A program made the position numbers and the translations under genes. The notes beneath the pieces are model-generated. The model was not told the DNA's origin. It saw only the letters and a list, made by a program, of their open reading frames with translations, and did no database searches. A stretch of 64,000 nt of DNA from Thermaurantimonas sp046299575 (GTDB taxonomy: Bacteria > Bacteroidota > Bacteroidia > Flavobacteriales > Schleiferiaceae): NCBI RefSeq assembly GCF_046299575.1, contig NZ_JBKBHX010000003.1, positions 124,001 through 188,000 of the forward strand, read 5' to 3'. Position 1 is the first letter of the stretch, and every line of letters begins with the position of its first letter. Below, piece by piece: positions 9,601 to 17,263 of the stretch.

Positions 9601-11161
9601 TAATTCTGTTTCTGCGATTGTTTGTACCAAAAACATATATGTAATAACAGGTTGTGAGTGAATTTCTTGTCAGGCGGTGCACACTGTTACCTTCAAAGAC
9701 AAAATCATCCAGATTGGCGCCATAAACAGCATATAAATATGAATTCCGTATTTCATTATTAATGAATTTATTACCAGTGTTTGGTGTTGTAGCTGTACCA
9801 TTGAGTGAAATGGTATAATATCCACCTTGAATTATGTTATTAATGAATTCGTTAAAATTACCATTGTTACCTTGACCTGTAGAAGTAGTTTTAGAATTGG
9901 TAAATACGATAGCACCGGTGTTAAAAGCTGTGTTTTCCATGTCTGCATGGCCGATGGTACACCCCACGAATTTGTTTGAATCTGCACTGTTTCTAAATTC
10001 TAGTGCATGACCATTGGATGCACCTGTTGATAAAATATTTAGATTATTAAATTCGAAGTGTTTGGCTCCATTTAAATCAATAGTATGACGTGCAGCCGAG
10101 TTGGTGGCATTAAATTGAATGGTATTTCCATTTCCGTTTATTACTATTTTATTTGTTGGTGAGGTTCCAGGTACATAAGGCAATACTATTTGCTCATTGT
10201 AGGGTCCTGAATTTGGAGCTACGTTAATGGTTACTGGTCCAGTCACCGATCCACAAGCAAGTGCATTAGCTAAGGCGGTGAAAGATGCAAAATTGTTTGG
10301 ACCTGATCCCGAAGGATTAATGGTATATGTTCCATTAAAAATATTTCCAGCGGCAATCACTTGACGGGTGGTAGATGGCGTGGTAGCACTTCCGCAAGTC
10401 ACATTACATCTAAAGAATGTAGTTGTTGATACAGCTTGTGAATAATTAGGAGAAGTTGCTCCTGTAATATTAGTCCAAGGTCCAGAGGCTGAAGGAGCTG
10501 ACTGCCATTGATAGGTCTGACCAGCACCAAAGGTGATATTTGCTAAAGAAAAATTCACAGTTGTTCCTGGGCAAACATTTGTATCTGAAGCTACAGTAGT
10601 TGCAACTGGAGGAGGAGATGTACAAGGTGTAGTAGGCAATACGTTAATTACATAATCCTCTGTTTCACCAAATGTTTGGGCGTCACACGGGCCTGTAGGT
10701 ATGGCTACATAATTACATCTTACCCGCAGCCTGATATTGCCTGGAGGAGTAGCTACAGGTATTGTGAAACTTCCGTTAAACGGGGTTGTTGCCCAGGTAA
10801 CGGAGTTCCAGAGGTCTTCACCTGCATCAAAAAAGTCTCCGTCGTTGTTCCAGTCAGCCCAGATCCTAAAACCTTGTGACCAAGTCGAGCCAGACTGCAC
10901 TGTAAAATTAATTTGTGTTCCCGGCAACGCTGTAACTACCTGGTTTGAAAAAAACTGATATCCATTTGGCGAACATCCTGAGTTCAGGTTGCTTATGTTT
11001 GTTACACCACCGGTGGTTGAAAAATTTTCAATCTGGTCACCTGAAGTACAGCTATTGGTCGGAATACAATAAGTCTGAGCCTCAACATGTTGAAAAGTTA
11101 AAAGACTTACAGTTGAAAATAAAATTACCGGAATAAGATTACGAAAGTAATTTTTTGTCAT
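3653..11161 (-). CDS. Giant T9SS-secreted surface protein with three beta-helix/CARDB-like modules
   Basis: About 2,502 residues from the ATG at 11161, the start of signal peptide MTKNYFRNLIPVILFSTVSL, with cleavage near VEAQ. An upstream start at 11191 would lie beyond the -7 box at 11181-11188, so it is not used. Order: a GEVED-type domain (WADWNNDGDFFDAGEDLW, GETEDYVINV); an Ig-like stretch; three tandem modules of about 580 residues starting near 285, 865 and 1449, each opening with TINxxxxxxxNFxSFxxLAN and a VTINVxPxSGPYxEQ motif, continuing as a right-handed parallel beta-helix (repeated N-I-x-N-N-x-I strings) and ending in PDPGAYEF; after modules 1 and 2 comes a CARDB-like domain. Then follow Fn3, another CARDB-like, Ig-like and PKD-like domains, and a type A C-terminal sorting domain (LKVYPNPNRG ... 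AGTYLLRV). Probably an outer-surface adhesin or carbohydrate-interacting protein; no catalytic motif seen. Confidence 0.9.
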   Translation of the reverse strand: MTKNYFRNLIPVILFSTVSLLTFQHVEAQTYCIPTNSCTSGDQIENFSTTGGVTNISNLNSGCSPNGYQFFSNQVVTALPGTQINFTVQSGSTWSQGFRIWADWNNDGDFFDAGEDLWNSVTWATTPFNGSFTIPVATPPGNIRLRVRCNYVAIPTGPCDAQTFGETEDYVINVLPTTPCTSPPPVATTVASDTNVCPGTTVNFSLANITFGAGQTYQWQSAPSASGPWTNITGATSPNYSQAVSTTTFFRCNVTCGSATTPSTTRQVIAAGNIFNGTYTINPSGSGPNNFASFTALANALACGSVTGPVTINVAPNSGPYNEQIVLPYVPGTSPTNKIVINGNGNTIQFNATNSAARHTIDLNGAKHFEFNNLNILSTGASNGHALEFRNSADSNKFVGCTIGHADMENTAFNTGAIVFTNSKTTSTGQGNNGNFNEFINNIIQGGYYTISLNGTATTPNTGNKFINNEIRNSYLYAVYGANLDDFVFEGNSVHRLTRNSLTTCYYIYVFGTNNRRNRIIGNRFHAPFEQQPNTTNSFYGIWYTSGATTASDRNLIANNIFYNIRTNGLIYTWYHTGTTGYFDFFHNTISINNPGSTSTSANRLVFISTSPDSMRIRNNVFTCVRGGTGQNHIIYLSSSTYTPLINNNVYFIDTIGAANFIGFRGTNVKTWSNWQSVASGAFDQDGAFANPIYENEAAGNLKPINPAINNIGFNLTAIVPNDILNVTRSVPPDPGAYEFTPLPGVDAVLTTFISPVPGSGCSGNVSASVNLSNYGLTSMTFARIRWTVNGVPQTPVNFTGNLATAANQAVSLGTFPVVPGQSYNLVAFVDSVAPGTDVNPTNDTTSRIYNTNGLQGVLTINAGAPATATNFQSFNALANALHTNGICGPVTINVVPGSGPYVEQVQFNPVIGANATNRITINGNGDTIRFDVTNSAQNFVIRLNGADFFTFDSLNVRSINASNSWGFHLTNNADHNIIRKCRIECPLNTTFNNVPIVISGTNTSSTSFGNCGNYNLIEDNTIIGGYYGITVMGISSTSAGLSKFNRIRNNKFFDYYLAGVYAGPNDSLEVIGNEFSQPTRTTHTTFYGLLYSGYFNNCRIVGNLIHNAFNAATTFPTSAAYPIYISGGSDPGQWNLIANNIVRDIKTNGLIYAIYFLSSCNWWKVYHNTIAIYLPNAISSNATRLVWHATANDSIRYMNNLFYLMRAGSGQKHIMYLNSATSRPLINHNAYFIHDSIGSNYFFGWRGSNINTFSDWQAVASNAFDQQGRYANPNFVNIWSGNVQPTNVLFNGMGFNLQNWVPTDFFGAPRGAFPDAGAIEFNPPPGPDPAIVSFTQPTGAICDTFATAQVQIANLGLDTVTSLTIAWSVNNTPQSPVNWTGVLASSQSVNITLGTFNLPANALVNITATITSSGPGVDTDPSNNTLTRNGIRRSLSGSYTINAFSATSGTNFASFTEFANTLSQVGVCGPVTVNVVPGSGPYVEQAYFGTIPNTSVANTVTLKGNGESISFSSTNTDRRAIIAFEGTRNFVLDSLNISSTGTISQFATGVFITGNAENITVKNCSIVMPMNFTNTNYNGILASISESNITGVGKVCDRITIEKNFISGGYQNIYIGGNTTTTGPFTIGNKILNNILADAYIYAFFARGVDSLEIHGNDIHRLNRTTLTTFYGIYVTNEIRNSKITNNRIRNPYAAATSTSITGATFGFYNFTSTGNPNNRNLFANNWMYGWENTGFNYGIYLSSSSNWNIYHNSISIQHTNAGSGGEYLLYLLGTMSNIDFRNNLITSSRPTNGTSYVIYQSNTVTNITYNNNAYWRQTNSTNAFFGFNGSNINTFANWQASTGNPDANSQFGQPFYVNPAANNFTPGSPQFNNIGANLLSVVPTDINGVARTSTPDPGAVEFVPLPCTGPFNFTLVSTTPTSATLNWGSFDNNHQLEWGPVGFTPGSLQGTLITNITTKPYTVTGLTSNVCYDMYVRDSCGPNQFSAWVGPVQVCTPIAFDARLEALVNPRNGQCGDSVMNVRVVVRNQGANALTNIPVTCQITGDITQTFNATVPSLAPGARDTITMGSINGFMGLNLNILSYTALPNDQVTNNDSLNVAVFIKPRNPVVLPYSVCAGIDTITLQAKPGPGLLYEWYGQPTGGTPLATGNTFFVPSISTKNDYYLQYRQIVGDSSSATHGPLIQSSGTFVNSATSFSTCPGILKVPVPAGAVIDSIRVSYSITATGGGWISEQLSRIRVVNNNAAEPVVVGPGLNQGGTQAYSRTLTIANGVINSDTLTLELHVGRTWPDGGTGPCNDLYQFVPANSWTVRVYYQASACSQVRTPVIITPTPTPTVNFTFTQIPTSYTVTFNGTATNADSVKWNFAGLGSANTLNATFTFPQNGKYGVCLTAYNKCGTATKCDTLEFKVSMAEQLLGSFLKVYPNPNRGLFEVTFSDDVATLPIEVVDLTGKVVYRTEWRSAGGTFRETIRLEDVAAGTYLLRVHSSAGIINRKVVIGK

Positions 11162-11180
11162 AACAGTATTGGTTTTTATA

Positions 11181-11188
11181 CAAATATA
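11181..11188 (-). promoter_or_regulatory. -7 box of the T9SS giant gene
   Basis: Minus-strand TATATTTG is a perfect TAnnTTTG box about 20 nt upstream of the ATG at 11161. It fixes the start, since the alternative codon at 11191 lies outside the predicted transcript. No good -33 TTG is seen at 17-23 nt. Confidence 0.5.
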
Positions 11189-11265
11189 CACAAAACGTTA
11201 TGAAATAAATAATTGTTCTTTGTGTTTTTGTTATGCAAGCATAATGTTAATAAAATATCACAAAA

Positions 11266-12051
11266 TTATGAAAGCGGATTTCCGCCAAGTGATTCATAAA
11301 TAAAATCGAAAGTAGACAGGATTTCAGCTTTTCCGTTCACAACGGCTACATCGTGTTCGAAGTGGGCTGAGGGCTTTCCGTCTGCTGTTACAATACTCCA
11401 TCCGTCTTTAAGCTGCCGGACTCGATGGGTTCCGAGATTGATCATGGGTTCTATGGCAATGACAAGGCCGTCTTCTATCTTTTTGCCTTTGCCGCGCTTA
11501 CCGTAGTTGGGCACTTGAGGTTCTTCGTGCAACTGACGACCTAGTCCGTGCCCTACAAGCTCACGTACCACTCCATATCCGTAAGCCTCTGTATGTGTTT
11601 GGATGGCGTATCCTATATCACCAATTCGATTGCCAGCTTTGCACTGATCGATGCCGAGATATAAACTTTCAAGAGTGATTTTCAACAATTTTTTTACTTC
11701 AGTTGATACCTCACCAACCATAAAAGTGTAAGCGTGATCGCCCATATAGCCATTGAGCTTCACTCCGCAGTCAATCGATACAATATCTCCTTCTCTTAAT
11801 GGTTTGGTACCGGGTATGCCGTGTACTACTACCTCATTGATAGAAATACACAGTGTATTGGGAAAATTGTAGAGACCTAAAAATGCTGGTACCCCACCAT
11901 GATCACGTATAAATTCTTCAGCTTTTTTATCGAGATGGAGAGGTATAGCACCAGGTACTACCTCTTTGGCTAACATTCCTAAGGTCTTACTTACAAGCAA
12001 TGCGGCCTGACGTATCAGCTCTATTTCTTCTGCTGATTTGAGATAAATCAT
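11266..12051 (-). CDS. map: Type I methionine aminopeptidase
   Basis: 261 residues, normal for MetAP type I without the N-terminal zinc extension. It removes the initiator methionine from nascent proteins in the cytosol. Metal ligands are visible in order: the histidine in NEVVVHGIPG, aspartates in VSIDCGVKLNGYMGDHAYTF, the histidine in ELVGHGLGRQLHEEP, and glutamates in VIAIEPM and HFEHDVAV. It is the last gene of a compact minus-strand run gpmI-HAD-map with gaps of 5 and 14 bp. In many Bacteroidota map lies in the ribosomal-protein spc operon; here it stands apart, so it may be a second copy. No frameshift or missing residue. High confidence. Confidence 0.95.
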   Translation of the reverse strand: MIYLKSAEEIELIRQAALLVSKTLGMLAKEVVPGAIPLHLDKKAEEFIRDHGGVPAFLGLYNFPNTLCISINEVVVHGIPGTKPLREGDIVSIDCGVKLNGYMGDHAYTFMVGEVSTEVKKLLKITLESLYLGIDQCKAGNRIGDIGYAIQTHTEAYGYGVVRELVGHGLGRQLHEEPQVPNYGKRGKGKKIEDGLVIAIEPMINLGTHRVRQLKDGWSIVTADGKPSAHFEHDVAVVNGKAEILSTFDFIYESLGGNPLS

Positions 12052-12065
12052 TTGCTGATTTTTCC

Positions 12066-12497
12066 TTATTTTTTAAATAATCTGCTTAAAAAAGATCTTT
12101 TAGACCTGTTTTTCTTGAGAATTTCCTCGATGTCTTCAGATGGACCGTAAAGTTGCTGATAGATAACTCCCCAGCCAGGAAACCCTCCAAAATTCCTGTC
12201 ATCTATGAAAAGGTCAGCGTGTATTTTCCGAGATGTTTCTTTTTCGTCAAACTTTTCTTCCGGATATGATTTATTGACGGCATAAAATTCAATTCCGTGC
12301 TTTCGGCAAAATTCTACAGCCTCTTCTAATCTGGCACCAGTGCGATATGTCCACAAAATCAACCGATGCCCGTCGGCTTGCAGTTTTTTAAGCGTTTCGA
12401 AAGCGAATATCAAAGGCTTTCCGATGTCAGGATATTTATCCTCTACGATGGTGCCATCAAAGTCGATGGCTATAATTTTAGAACCTTTCCTGATCAA
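12066..12497 (-). CDS. Small HAD-superfamily hydrolase (BT0820-like)
   Basis: 143 residues. Starts with the HAD nucleophile motif IIAIDFDGTIVED (DxD near residues 11-13), followed by motif II in LILWTYRTGARLEEAV and an acidic motif in ADLFIDDRNFGG. It has essentially no cap domain, like BT0820-type minimal HAD proteins of Bacteroidetes. Such enzymes are cytosolic Mg-dependent phosphatases with unknown natural substrate. The C-terminus is strongly basic (KKNRSKRSFLSRLFKK). It sits between gpmI and map on the minus strand with very short gaps and is probably co-transcribed. A second, different small HAD gene occurs at 24537-24971. Confidence 0.85.
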   Translation of the reverse strand: MIRKGSKIIAIDFDGTIVEDKYPDIGKPLIFAFETLKKLQADGHRLILWTYRTGARLEEAVEFCRKHGIEFYAVNKSYPEEKFDEKETSRKIHADLFIDDRNFGGFPGWGVIYQQLYGPSEDIEEILKKNRSKRSFLSRLFKK

Positions 12498-12502
12498 GAC
12501 TT

Positions 12503-14035
12503 TTAAATTATTTCCTTTACCAAAATATCACCTGTCATCTCTACAGGAATTGGTAATCCCATCAAAGTCAAAATAGTGGGGGCAATATCTCCTAATTTGC
12601 CATCTACAATTATGTGGCGTTGTTTTGGTTCACATAAAAATATTGGTACCGGATTGGTGGTGTGAGCCGTATTAGGTGTTCCGTCCTCATTAATCATGAA
12701 TTCAGCATTGCCATGATCTGCTAGTACTATGCATATATAACCGTTGTCCAATGCTTTTACAACGACTCTTCTCGTACACTCATCTACTACTTCACAGGCT
12801 TTAATGGCTGCCTCCATCACGCCTGTATGCCCCACCATATCAGGATTCGCAAAGTTCAAGCAAATAAAATCTGCTGATTTACTTTCTATTTCCGGCAAGA
12901 TGGCTTCGGCTACTTCATAGGCGCTCATCTCCGGCTTTAGGTCGTACGTAGCCACTTTGGGCGATGGAATCAAAATGCGTCTTTCACCCCTAAAGGGTTC
13001 TTCTCTTCCGCCGGAGAAGAAGAAAGTAACATGAGGATACTTTTCGGTCTCGGCAATGCGGATTTGGCTTTTTCCGTGCATTTCAAGTACTTCACCGAGC
13101 GTCATTGTTAGATTGTCTTTTTCAAACAGCACCTCTACACCTTGATAGGTGTCGTCGTAGCGTGTAAGGGTGATGTAATGAAGGGGTAAAGTATGCATGC
13201 CGTACTCTGGAAAATCCTTTTGGGTAAGCACGGTAGTAATCTGTCTGCCGCGATCGGTGCGGAAGTTGAAATTGATGACCACATCGCCAGGCTGTATGCA
13301 AATGGCTTCAGCTGCTGATGGTGCCGCGACGATTGGCTTCAAAAATTCATCCGTTACTTCTGCATTGTATTGTGTCTTAATAGCCTCAATAGGATTATCG
13401 GTATACTGACCAATTCCATTTACAAGAGCATCATAAGCTAGTTTTACTCTTTCCCAGCGTTTGTCGCGATCCATTGCGTAGTAGCGACCTGTGATGCTCG
13501 CAAGCTTAGCCCCTGTTTTATGCAATACCTCTAAAAGTCTTGTAATGTATCCCACCCCAGACTTTGGATCTGTATCACGGCCGTCAGTAAAAGCATGAAC
13601 GGCTACATTTCGCACTCCGGCCTGAGCAGCTATTTCAAGTAATCCGATCAGATGATCGATGTGCGAATGGACACCGCCGTCGCTCACAAGCCCGATGAAG
13701 TGAAGCTTTTTGTCGGTATTGTTTTTTAAATATTCAAAAGCATTATTGAGCACTGGGTTTTTGGCCAACGAACCATCTTCTATAGCAAGAAAAATTTTTA
13801 CAAGGTCTTGGTACACTACGCGACCAGCTCCAAGGTTCATATGGCCCACTTCGCTGTTGCCCATTTGGCCATCTGGCAAACCCACATCAAGCCCTGATGC
13901 GCGAAGTGTAGCATGTGGAAAACGTTTATATAAACTATCAATAAAAGGCGTATGCGCCTTATCAACAGCTGAAACCTCGGGATTGGTGGCTATGCCCCAA
14001 CCATCGAGGATGCACAGCAAAACTTTAGAACTCAT
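12503..14035 (-). CDS. gpmI: 2,3-bisphosphoglycerate-independent phosphoglycerate mutase
   Basis: 510 residues from the ATG at 14035; a TTG nine bases further upstream is a weaker alternative. It interconverts 3- and 2-phosphoglycerate in glycolysis and gluconeogenesis. The alkaline-phosphatase-type metal site is visible: D11 in CILDGWG, the catalytic serine S61 in QMGNSEVGHMNLG, then FTDGRDTDP, FNFRTDRGRQ, NPDMVGHTG and LADHGNAE. Length matches the family (about 505-515). It is the first gene of the gpmI-HAD-map run. The window also encodes tpiA and GTP-dependent PEP carboxykinase, so several steps of central carbon metabolism lie here, in separate operons. Confidence 0.96.
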   Translation of the reverse strand: MSSKVLLCILDGWGIATNPEVSAVDKAHTPFIDSLYKRFPHATLRASGLDVGLPDGQMGNSEVGHMNLGAGRVVYQDLVKIFLAIEDGSLAKNPVLNNAFEYLKNNTDKKLHFIGLVSDGGVHSHIDHLIGLLEIAAQAGVRNVAVHAFTDGRDTDPKSGVGYITRLLEVLHKTGAKLASITGRYYAMDRDKRWERVKLAYDALVNGIGQYTDNPIEAIKTQYNAEVTDEFLKPIVAAPSAAEAICIQPGDVVINFNFRTDRGRQITTVLTQKDFPEYGMHTLPLHYITLTRYDDTYQGVEVLFEKDNLTMTLGEVLEMHGKSQIRIAETEKYPHVTFFFSGGREEPFRGERRILIPSPKVATYDLKPEMSAYEVAEAILPEIESKSADFICLNFANPDMVGHTGVMEAAIKACEVVDECTRRVVVKALDNGYICIVLADHGNAEFMINEDGTPNTAHTTNPVPIFLCEPKQRHIIVDGKLGDIAPTILTLMGLPIPVEMTGDILVKEII

Positions 14036-14091
14036 ATGGCGCAAAGATAGATTTTGCTGCTACTAAAAGAGGTGAAAAAAATCAGTTCTTC

Positions 14092-16869
14092 TCATCGGGG
14101 TGGCCCCATCATGGGACTTTCTTCCTTAGGAGCGCGATTACCTCGGTAGTTGCGAAATTGATATAAAAACGATACCAAGTAAAAGCGATTGAGCACCAGC
14201 GATTGTGTATCTTCAACATAAAGCTCAGTAACTGTACGATTGATGCTGGTGTTTTGATTGAGCAAATCGTACACTGAGAGTCGAAATTCACCGGCTTTGT
14301 TTTTCAAAAATTTGTAGCCAATATATCCATTAATGCGAATAAAATTCGGATTAATCGCATCCGACAGACCTATGTATCTCGTTTGTGTAACCTCGGCATT
14401 GAGCACCAAACCTTTCCAAGGCAGTATAGTGGCCGAGGCTGTGTTCAGATTGAGCCAATAGTTGTTATTGAGCTCGGGCTGAAGTTTGTTGTTTACGATG
14501 AAATAAGTAAGGTTGGTGCGAAGGTTGAAGTCCACTCGTTCGCCGAGATTGCTGCTTATGCCGAGCCCGCCGTTTGTGGAATAATTGTCCACCCGATTGT
14601 CGATGCCGTTGATTCTTGATGGATTCTGTAGCCAGCCAAGGGCACCATTCACATTGAGGTTTATTCTCAGTTTTTGTATCGGCATATTGAAGGCTCCAAA
14701 GAAATTGGCATTGGTACGCGAATTTAAATTTTCAGGTACAATTACTTGCGTTCCTCTCTTAATCACAGTGCCATCGGGCAAGATGGAGTCTTGAAGCAGA
14801 ATTTTTGAAATGTTGGCTATTGGATTGTTTGTCAGGCCATACGAAAGGCTCATAAAACCGCCCTTTCCGCTGAAGTTAAAGAAGCCATATGCGATTCGAA
14901 TATTGTGCGTGTACTCTTGTCCGAGATTGGGGTTACCGGTAGTTAATACCAATGGATTTGAATTGTCAATTACATTCTGAAGCTGGCTAACTGAGGGTAA
15001 ATTGTTTGACGTAGTATAGTTGACTCTGAAGTTTTGACGCGGACCTATTCTGTATCTAAAAAAGATGGAAGGAAAAATGTTGTAAAAGGGCTTGTCCACT
15101 TGTTTAAAGTCGGGGAACAACTGTTCGCTGTAAAGCCTTGTATAGGCAAAATCAATACCTGTGGTCAGGGTAAATTTTTCATCAGTAGTGCGAAACTGAT
15201 GCTTAGCCCCAGCCCGTTGGGTGTGAATGAAATTATCAAATTCATTGCTCAGTGCAGTATCAGGCAAATAAACGGTTTGCCCAAAGGCAGTAAGAGCAGC
15301 TGTGTATTGATTTGAACGAGTAATTCTGTATTCAGGAGCATAATTGAATTCGATTGAATGCAATTTACCTATGGGTTCAGTAAACGAAAAGCGCACATTG
15401 GTATTCAAAGCATCGTTTAATCTATCCTGCTTCTGATCGCGGAAGGTAGAATCAATGTTTCCGATATAAAATATGTTTTCTGCTAAAAGCAGGTTTAGGG
15501 TAGTTGTGTTGGATTGATTGTAGTTCAAGTCAGCAGAAAAGGTTCTGCCTGGCTTTAAGAAGCGCTTTCTGAAAACCAGCTGTGTTTGTACTGCCCAGGT
15601 TTCTGAGCTGTTTTTCAGCCGATTAAAACCTTCATTCAGATTTTGTACTTTGCCTATGGTAGTCTTAGTTGATGTTGTATCCAAACGATCTGACGTATTG
15701 AAGCTGATCGAAGGCACGAAAACGATAGAATGAAGTGTATCGAAGTTGTATTCGAAGCGCCCGTTGAAGCGATGGCTTTGGGTAGTAGTTTGAGCTATCC
15801 TGTTTTCGTCGGCAAACTGACTGGTGGTTTCATTTAAAAAAGTTTCGCGCACTCGTTTGGTTTCAAGATCGTTGACGTTGTTTCGGAAATTATATCCTGT
15901 GGTCAATTTCCATTTGGCTCCAGAATTCTGGTAGTTAATGCCAAACGTCGATAGAGTATTAATACCATCAGCCGGACTTTCGGCGGGTATAAACTGTCTG
16001 AATCTCCTAAACTGGGAATTTGCCAGCGGATCTTCTTGTCCTACATTGAGTTGATTCAAGTTATTGTGCTGACCGTTGATGCTGATGCGCTCTTTGTTGC
16101 GAAAGAAGTTGATGTTTCCACCAAAAGCAAATCGGTCATTTGTACCAGCTCCAGCTTCCAATTTACCAAAATTTCCAAACCTTTTTTCTTTTTTAGTTAC
16201 AATATTCAAAACCCTTCTCTCTCGCCCATCGTCAAACCCTGAGAATCGGGCTTGCTCGCTGCGCTCTTCGTAAATCTGTATGCGATCGGCTATATCAGCA
16301 GGCAAATTCTGAACAATGCTCAAGGCATCGTTTCCAAAAAATTCTTCTTTATCAACCAAAACGCGGTCGATTACCTGACCTTGTGATTTGATCTGCCCGT
16401 TTTCGATGGTAACACCCGGCAATTTTTTCAATAAATCGGCAACAGTGGCATCGGGATTAACTTTAAACGCATCTGCCGAATATTCCGTTGTATCGCCCTT
16501 TACCTGAATTGGAATTACATGACCAATTACTATGACATCTTCGAGCAGACTTGTATCTGATTTGAGTGTAATAGTGCCTAAAACTGTGTCTTTGTTTAAG
16601 ACAAACTCGGTTTGAAAGGTTTGATAGCCGATAAAAGATATTTGAAAGCGGTATTCTATGCCTTTTTTTAGTGAAACTTCAAATTTTCCTTTGGCGTCGG
16701 TCACTGCAGCACCTGCCAGTTTGGCATCTGTTTTTTTTCTTGCCACCACATTTACGCCCGGTAAAGGTTGCTTGTCTGAAGAAGCTATCACTATTCCTCT
16801 TACCAAAGCATTTTGCCCCTGTAAAAGACTTGAAACAGCTATAAGTATTAATGCGAATACGTTTTTCAT
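14092..16869 (-). CDS. Outer-membrane beta-barrel protein with CarboxypepD-like plug region (TonB-receptor-like)
   Basis: 925 residues. Signal peptide MKNVFALILIAVSSLLQGQ, then a CarboxypepD regulatory-like domain (VRGIVIASSDKQPLPGVNVVAR ... FIGYQTF), a plug-like region (DATVADLLKKLPGVTIENGQI ... NDALSIVQNLPADIADRIQIYE), then a long beta-rich barrel with alternating aromatic strands. This is the Bacteroidota OMP_b-brl_3 architecture, related to TonB-dependent receptors. Ligand is unknown. No SusD-like partner gene is adjacent, so a polysaccharide-utilisation role is not supported. The upstream gap has an imperfect 15-bp inverted repeat at 16897-16934. The C-terminus ends in a short proline/methionine-rich tail rather than a clear terminal aromatic, which is mildly odd. 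Confidence 0.85.
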   Translation of the reverse strand: MKNVFALILIAVSSLLQGQNALVRGIVIASSDKQPLPGVNVVARKKTDAKLAGAAVTDAKGKFEVSLKKGIEYRFQISFIGYQTFQTEFVLNKDTVLGTITLKSDTSLLEDVIVIGHVIPIQVKGDTTEYSADAFKVNPDATVADLLKKLPGVTIENGQIKSQGQVIDRVLVDKEEFFGNDALSIVQNLPADIADRIQIYEERSEQARFSGFDDGRERRVLNIVTKKEKRFGNFGKLEAGAGTNDRFAFGGNINFFRNKERISINGQHNNLNQLNVGQEDPLANSQFRRFRQFIPAESPADGINTLSTFGINYQNSGAKWKLTTGYNFRNNVNDLETKRVRETFLNETTSQFADENRIAQTTTQSHRFNGRFEYNFDTLHSIVFVPSISFNTSDRLDTTSTKTTIGKVQNLNEGFNRLKNSSETWAVQTQLVFRKRFLKPGRTFSADLNYNQSNTTTLNLLLAENIFYIGNIDSTFRDQKQDRLNDALNTNVRFSFTEPIGKLHSIEFNYAPEYRITRSNQYTAALTAFGQTVYLPDTALSNEFDNFIHTQRAGAKHQFRTTDEKFTLTTGIDFAYTRLYSEQLFPDFKQVDKPFYNIFPSIFFRYRIGPRQNFRVNYTTSNNLPSVSQLQNVIDNSNPLVLTTGNPNLGQEYTHNIRIAYGFFNFSGKGGFMSLSYGLTNNPIANISKILLQDSILPDGTVIKRGTQVIVPENLNSRTNANFFGAFNMPIQKLRINLNVNGALGWLQNPSRINGIDNRVDNYSTNGGLGISSNLGERVDFNLRTNLTYFIVNNKLQPELNNNYWLNLNTASATILPWKGLVLNAEVTQTRYIGLSDAINPNFIRINGYIGYKFLKNKAGEFRLSVYDLLNQNTSINRTVTELYVEDTQSLVLNRFYLVSFLYQFRNYRGNRAPKEESPMMGPPR

Positions 16870-16896
16870 GCGATTTTAAGATGTGCAATGACGATG

Positions 16897-16934
16897 TTTA
16901 GACCTTAAACACTCTAAAATGTTTAAAGTCTGAA
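16897..16934. promoter_or_regulatory. Imperfect 15-bp inverted repeat
   Basis: TTTAGACCTTAAACA (16897-16911) pairs with TGTTTAAAGTCTGAA (16920-16934) at 13 of 15 positions with an 8-nt loop. It lies between the PII-like gene and the outer-membrane receptor gene. It lacks a U-tract, so an operator or attenuator is as likely as a terminator. Confidence 0.3.
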
Positions 16935-16975
16935 TGAAAATTGATTGAATGCTTAGAAATCTTTTAAGAAAATAT

Positions 16976-17263
16976 TTACAAAGTTTGTACAGTGGAAACG
17001 CTGGCTATACCGCCTGATTTCGAGATGAGTTGCCGGATAGAGGGCGAAATACTTTCTACAACGGCTTCGTCGCAAACTACAATGACAAGCAAATTTGTAA
17101 ATGAATCGCTTAATCCCAAGTTATCGCGATCACCTCTCTGGCCGTGCCCTTTCACACTGTCAATCACGGTATAACCTTCGATTCCCGGATGCTCCAAGAT
17201 CTTTTTCAATCTCGGAAAGTCTGGTTTGGGTATTACAATTTCGAGTCTTGATTTCAATGCCAT
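16976..17263 (-). CDS. PII-like (SbtB-type) regulatory protein
   Basis: 95 residues with the ferredoxin-like PII fold pattern: strand LEIVIPKPDFPRLKKIL, strand YTVIDSVKGHG, the T-loop region around GQRGDRDNLGLSD, and strand NLLVIVVCDEAVVESI. It is directly downstream of, and overlaps by 10 bp, the gene for an SbtA-family bicarbonate transporter, exactly the partner of SbtB in cyanobacteria. SbtB binds adenine nucleotides including cAMP and gates SbtA (established for cyanobacteria). That it regulates the transporter here is inference from fold and overlap. The C-terminal CGPxGC redox motif found in some SbtB proteins is absent. GlnB/GlnK identity is unlikely: it is shorter and not next to amtB. 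Confidence 0.75.
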   Translation of the reverse strand: MALKSRLEIVIPKPDFPRLKKILEHPGIEGYTVIDSVKGHGQRGDRDNLGLSDSFTNLLVIVVCDEAVVESISPSIRQLISKSGGIASVSTVQTL

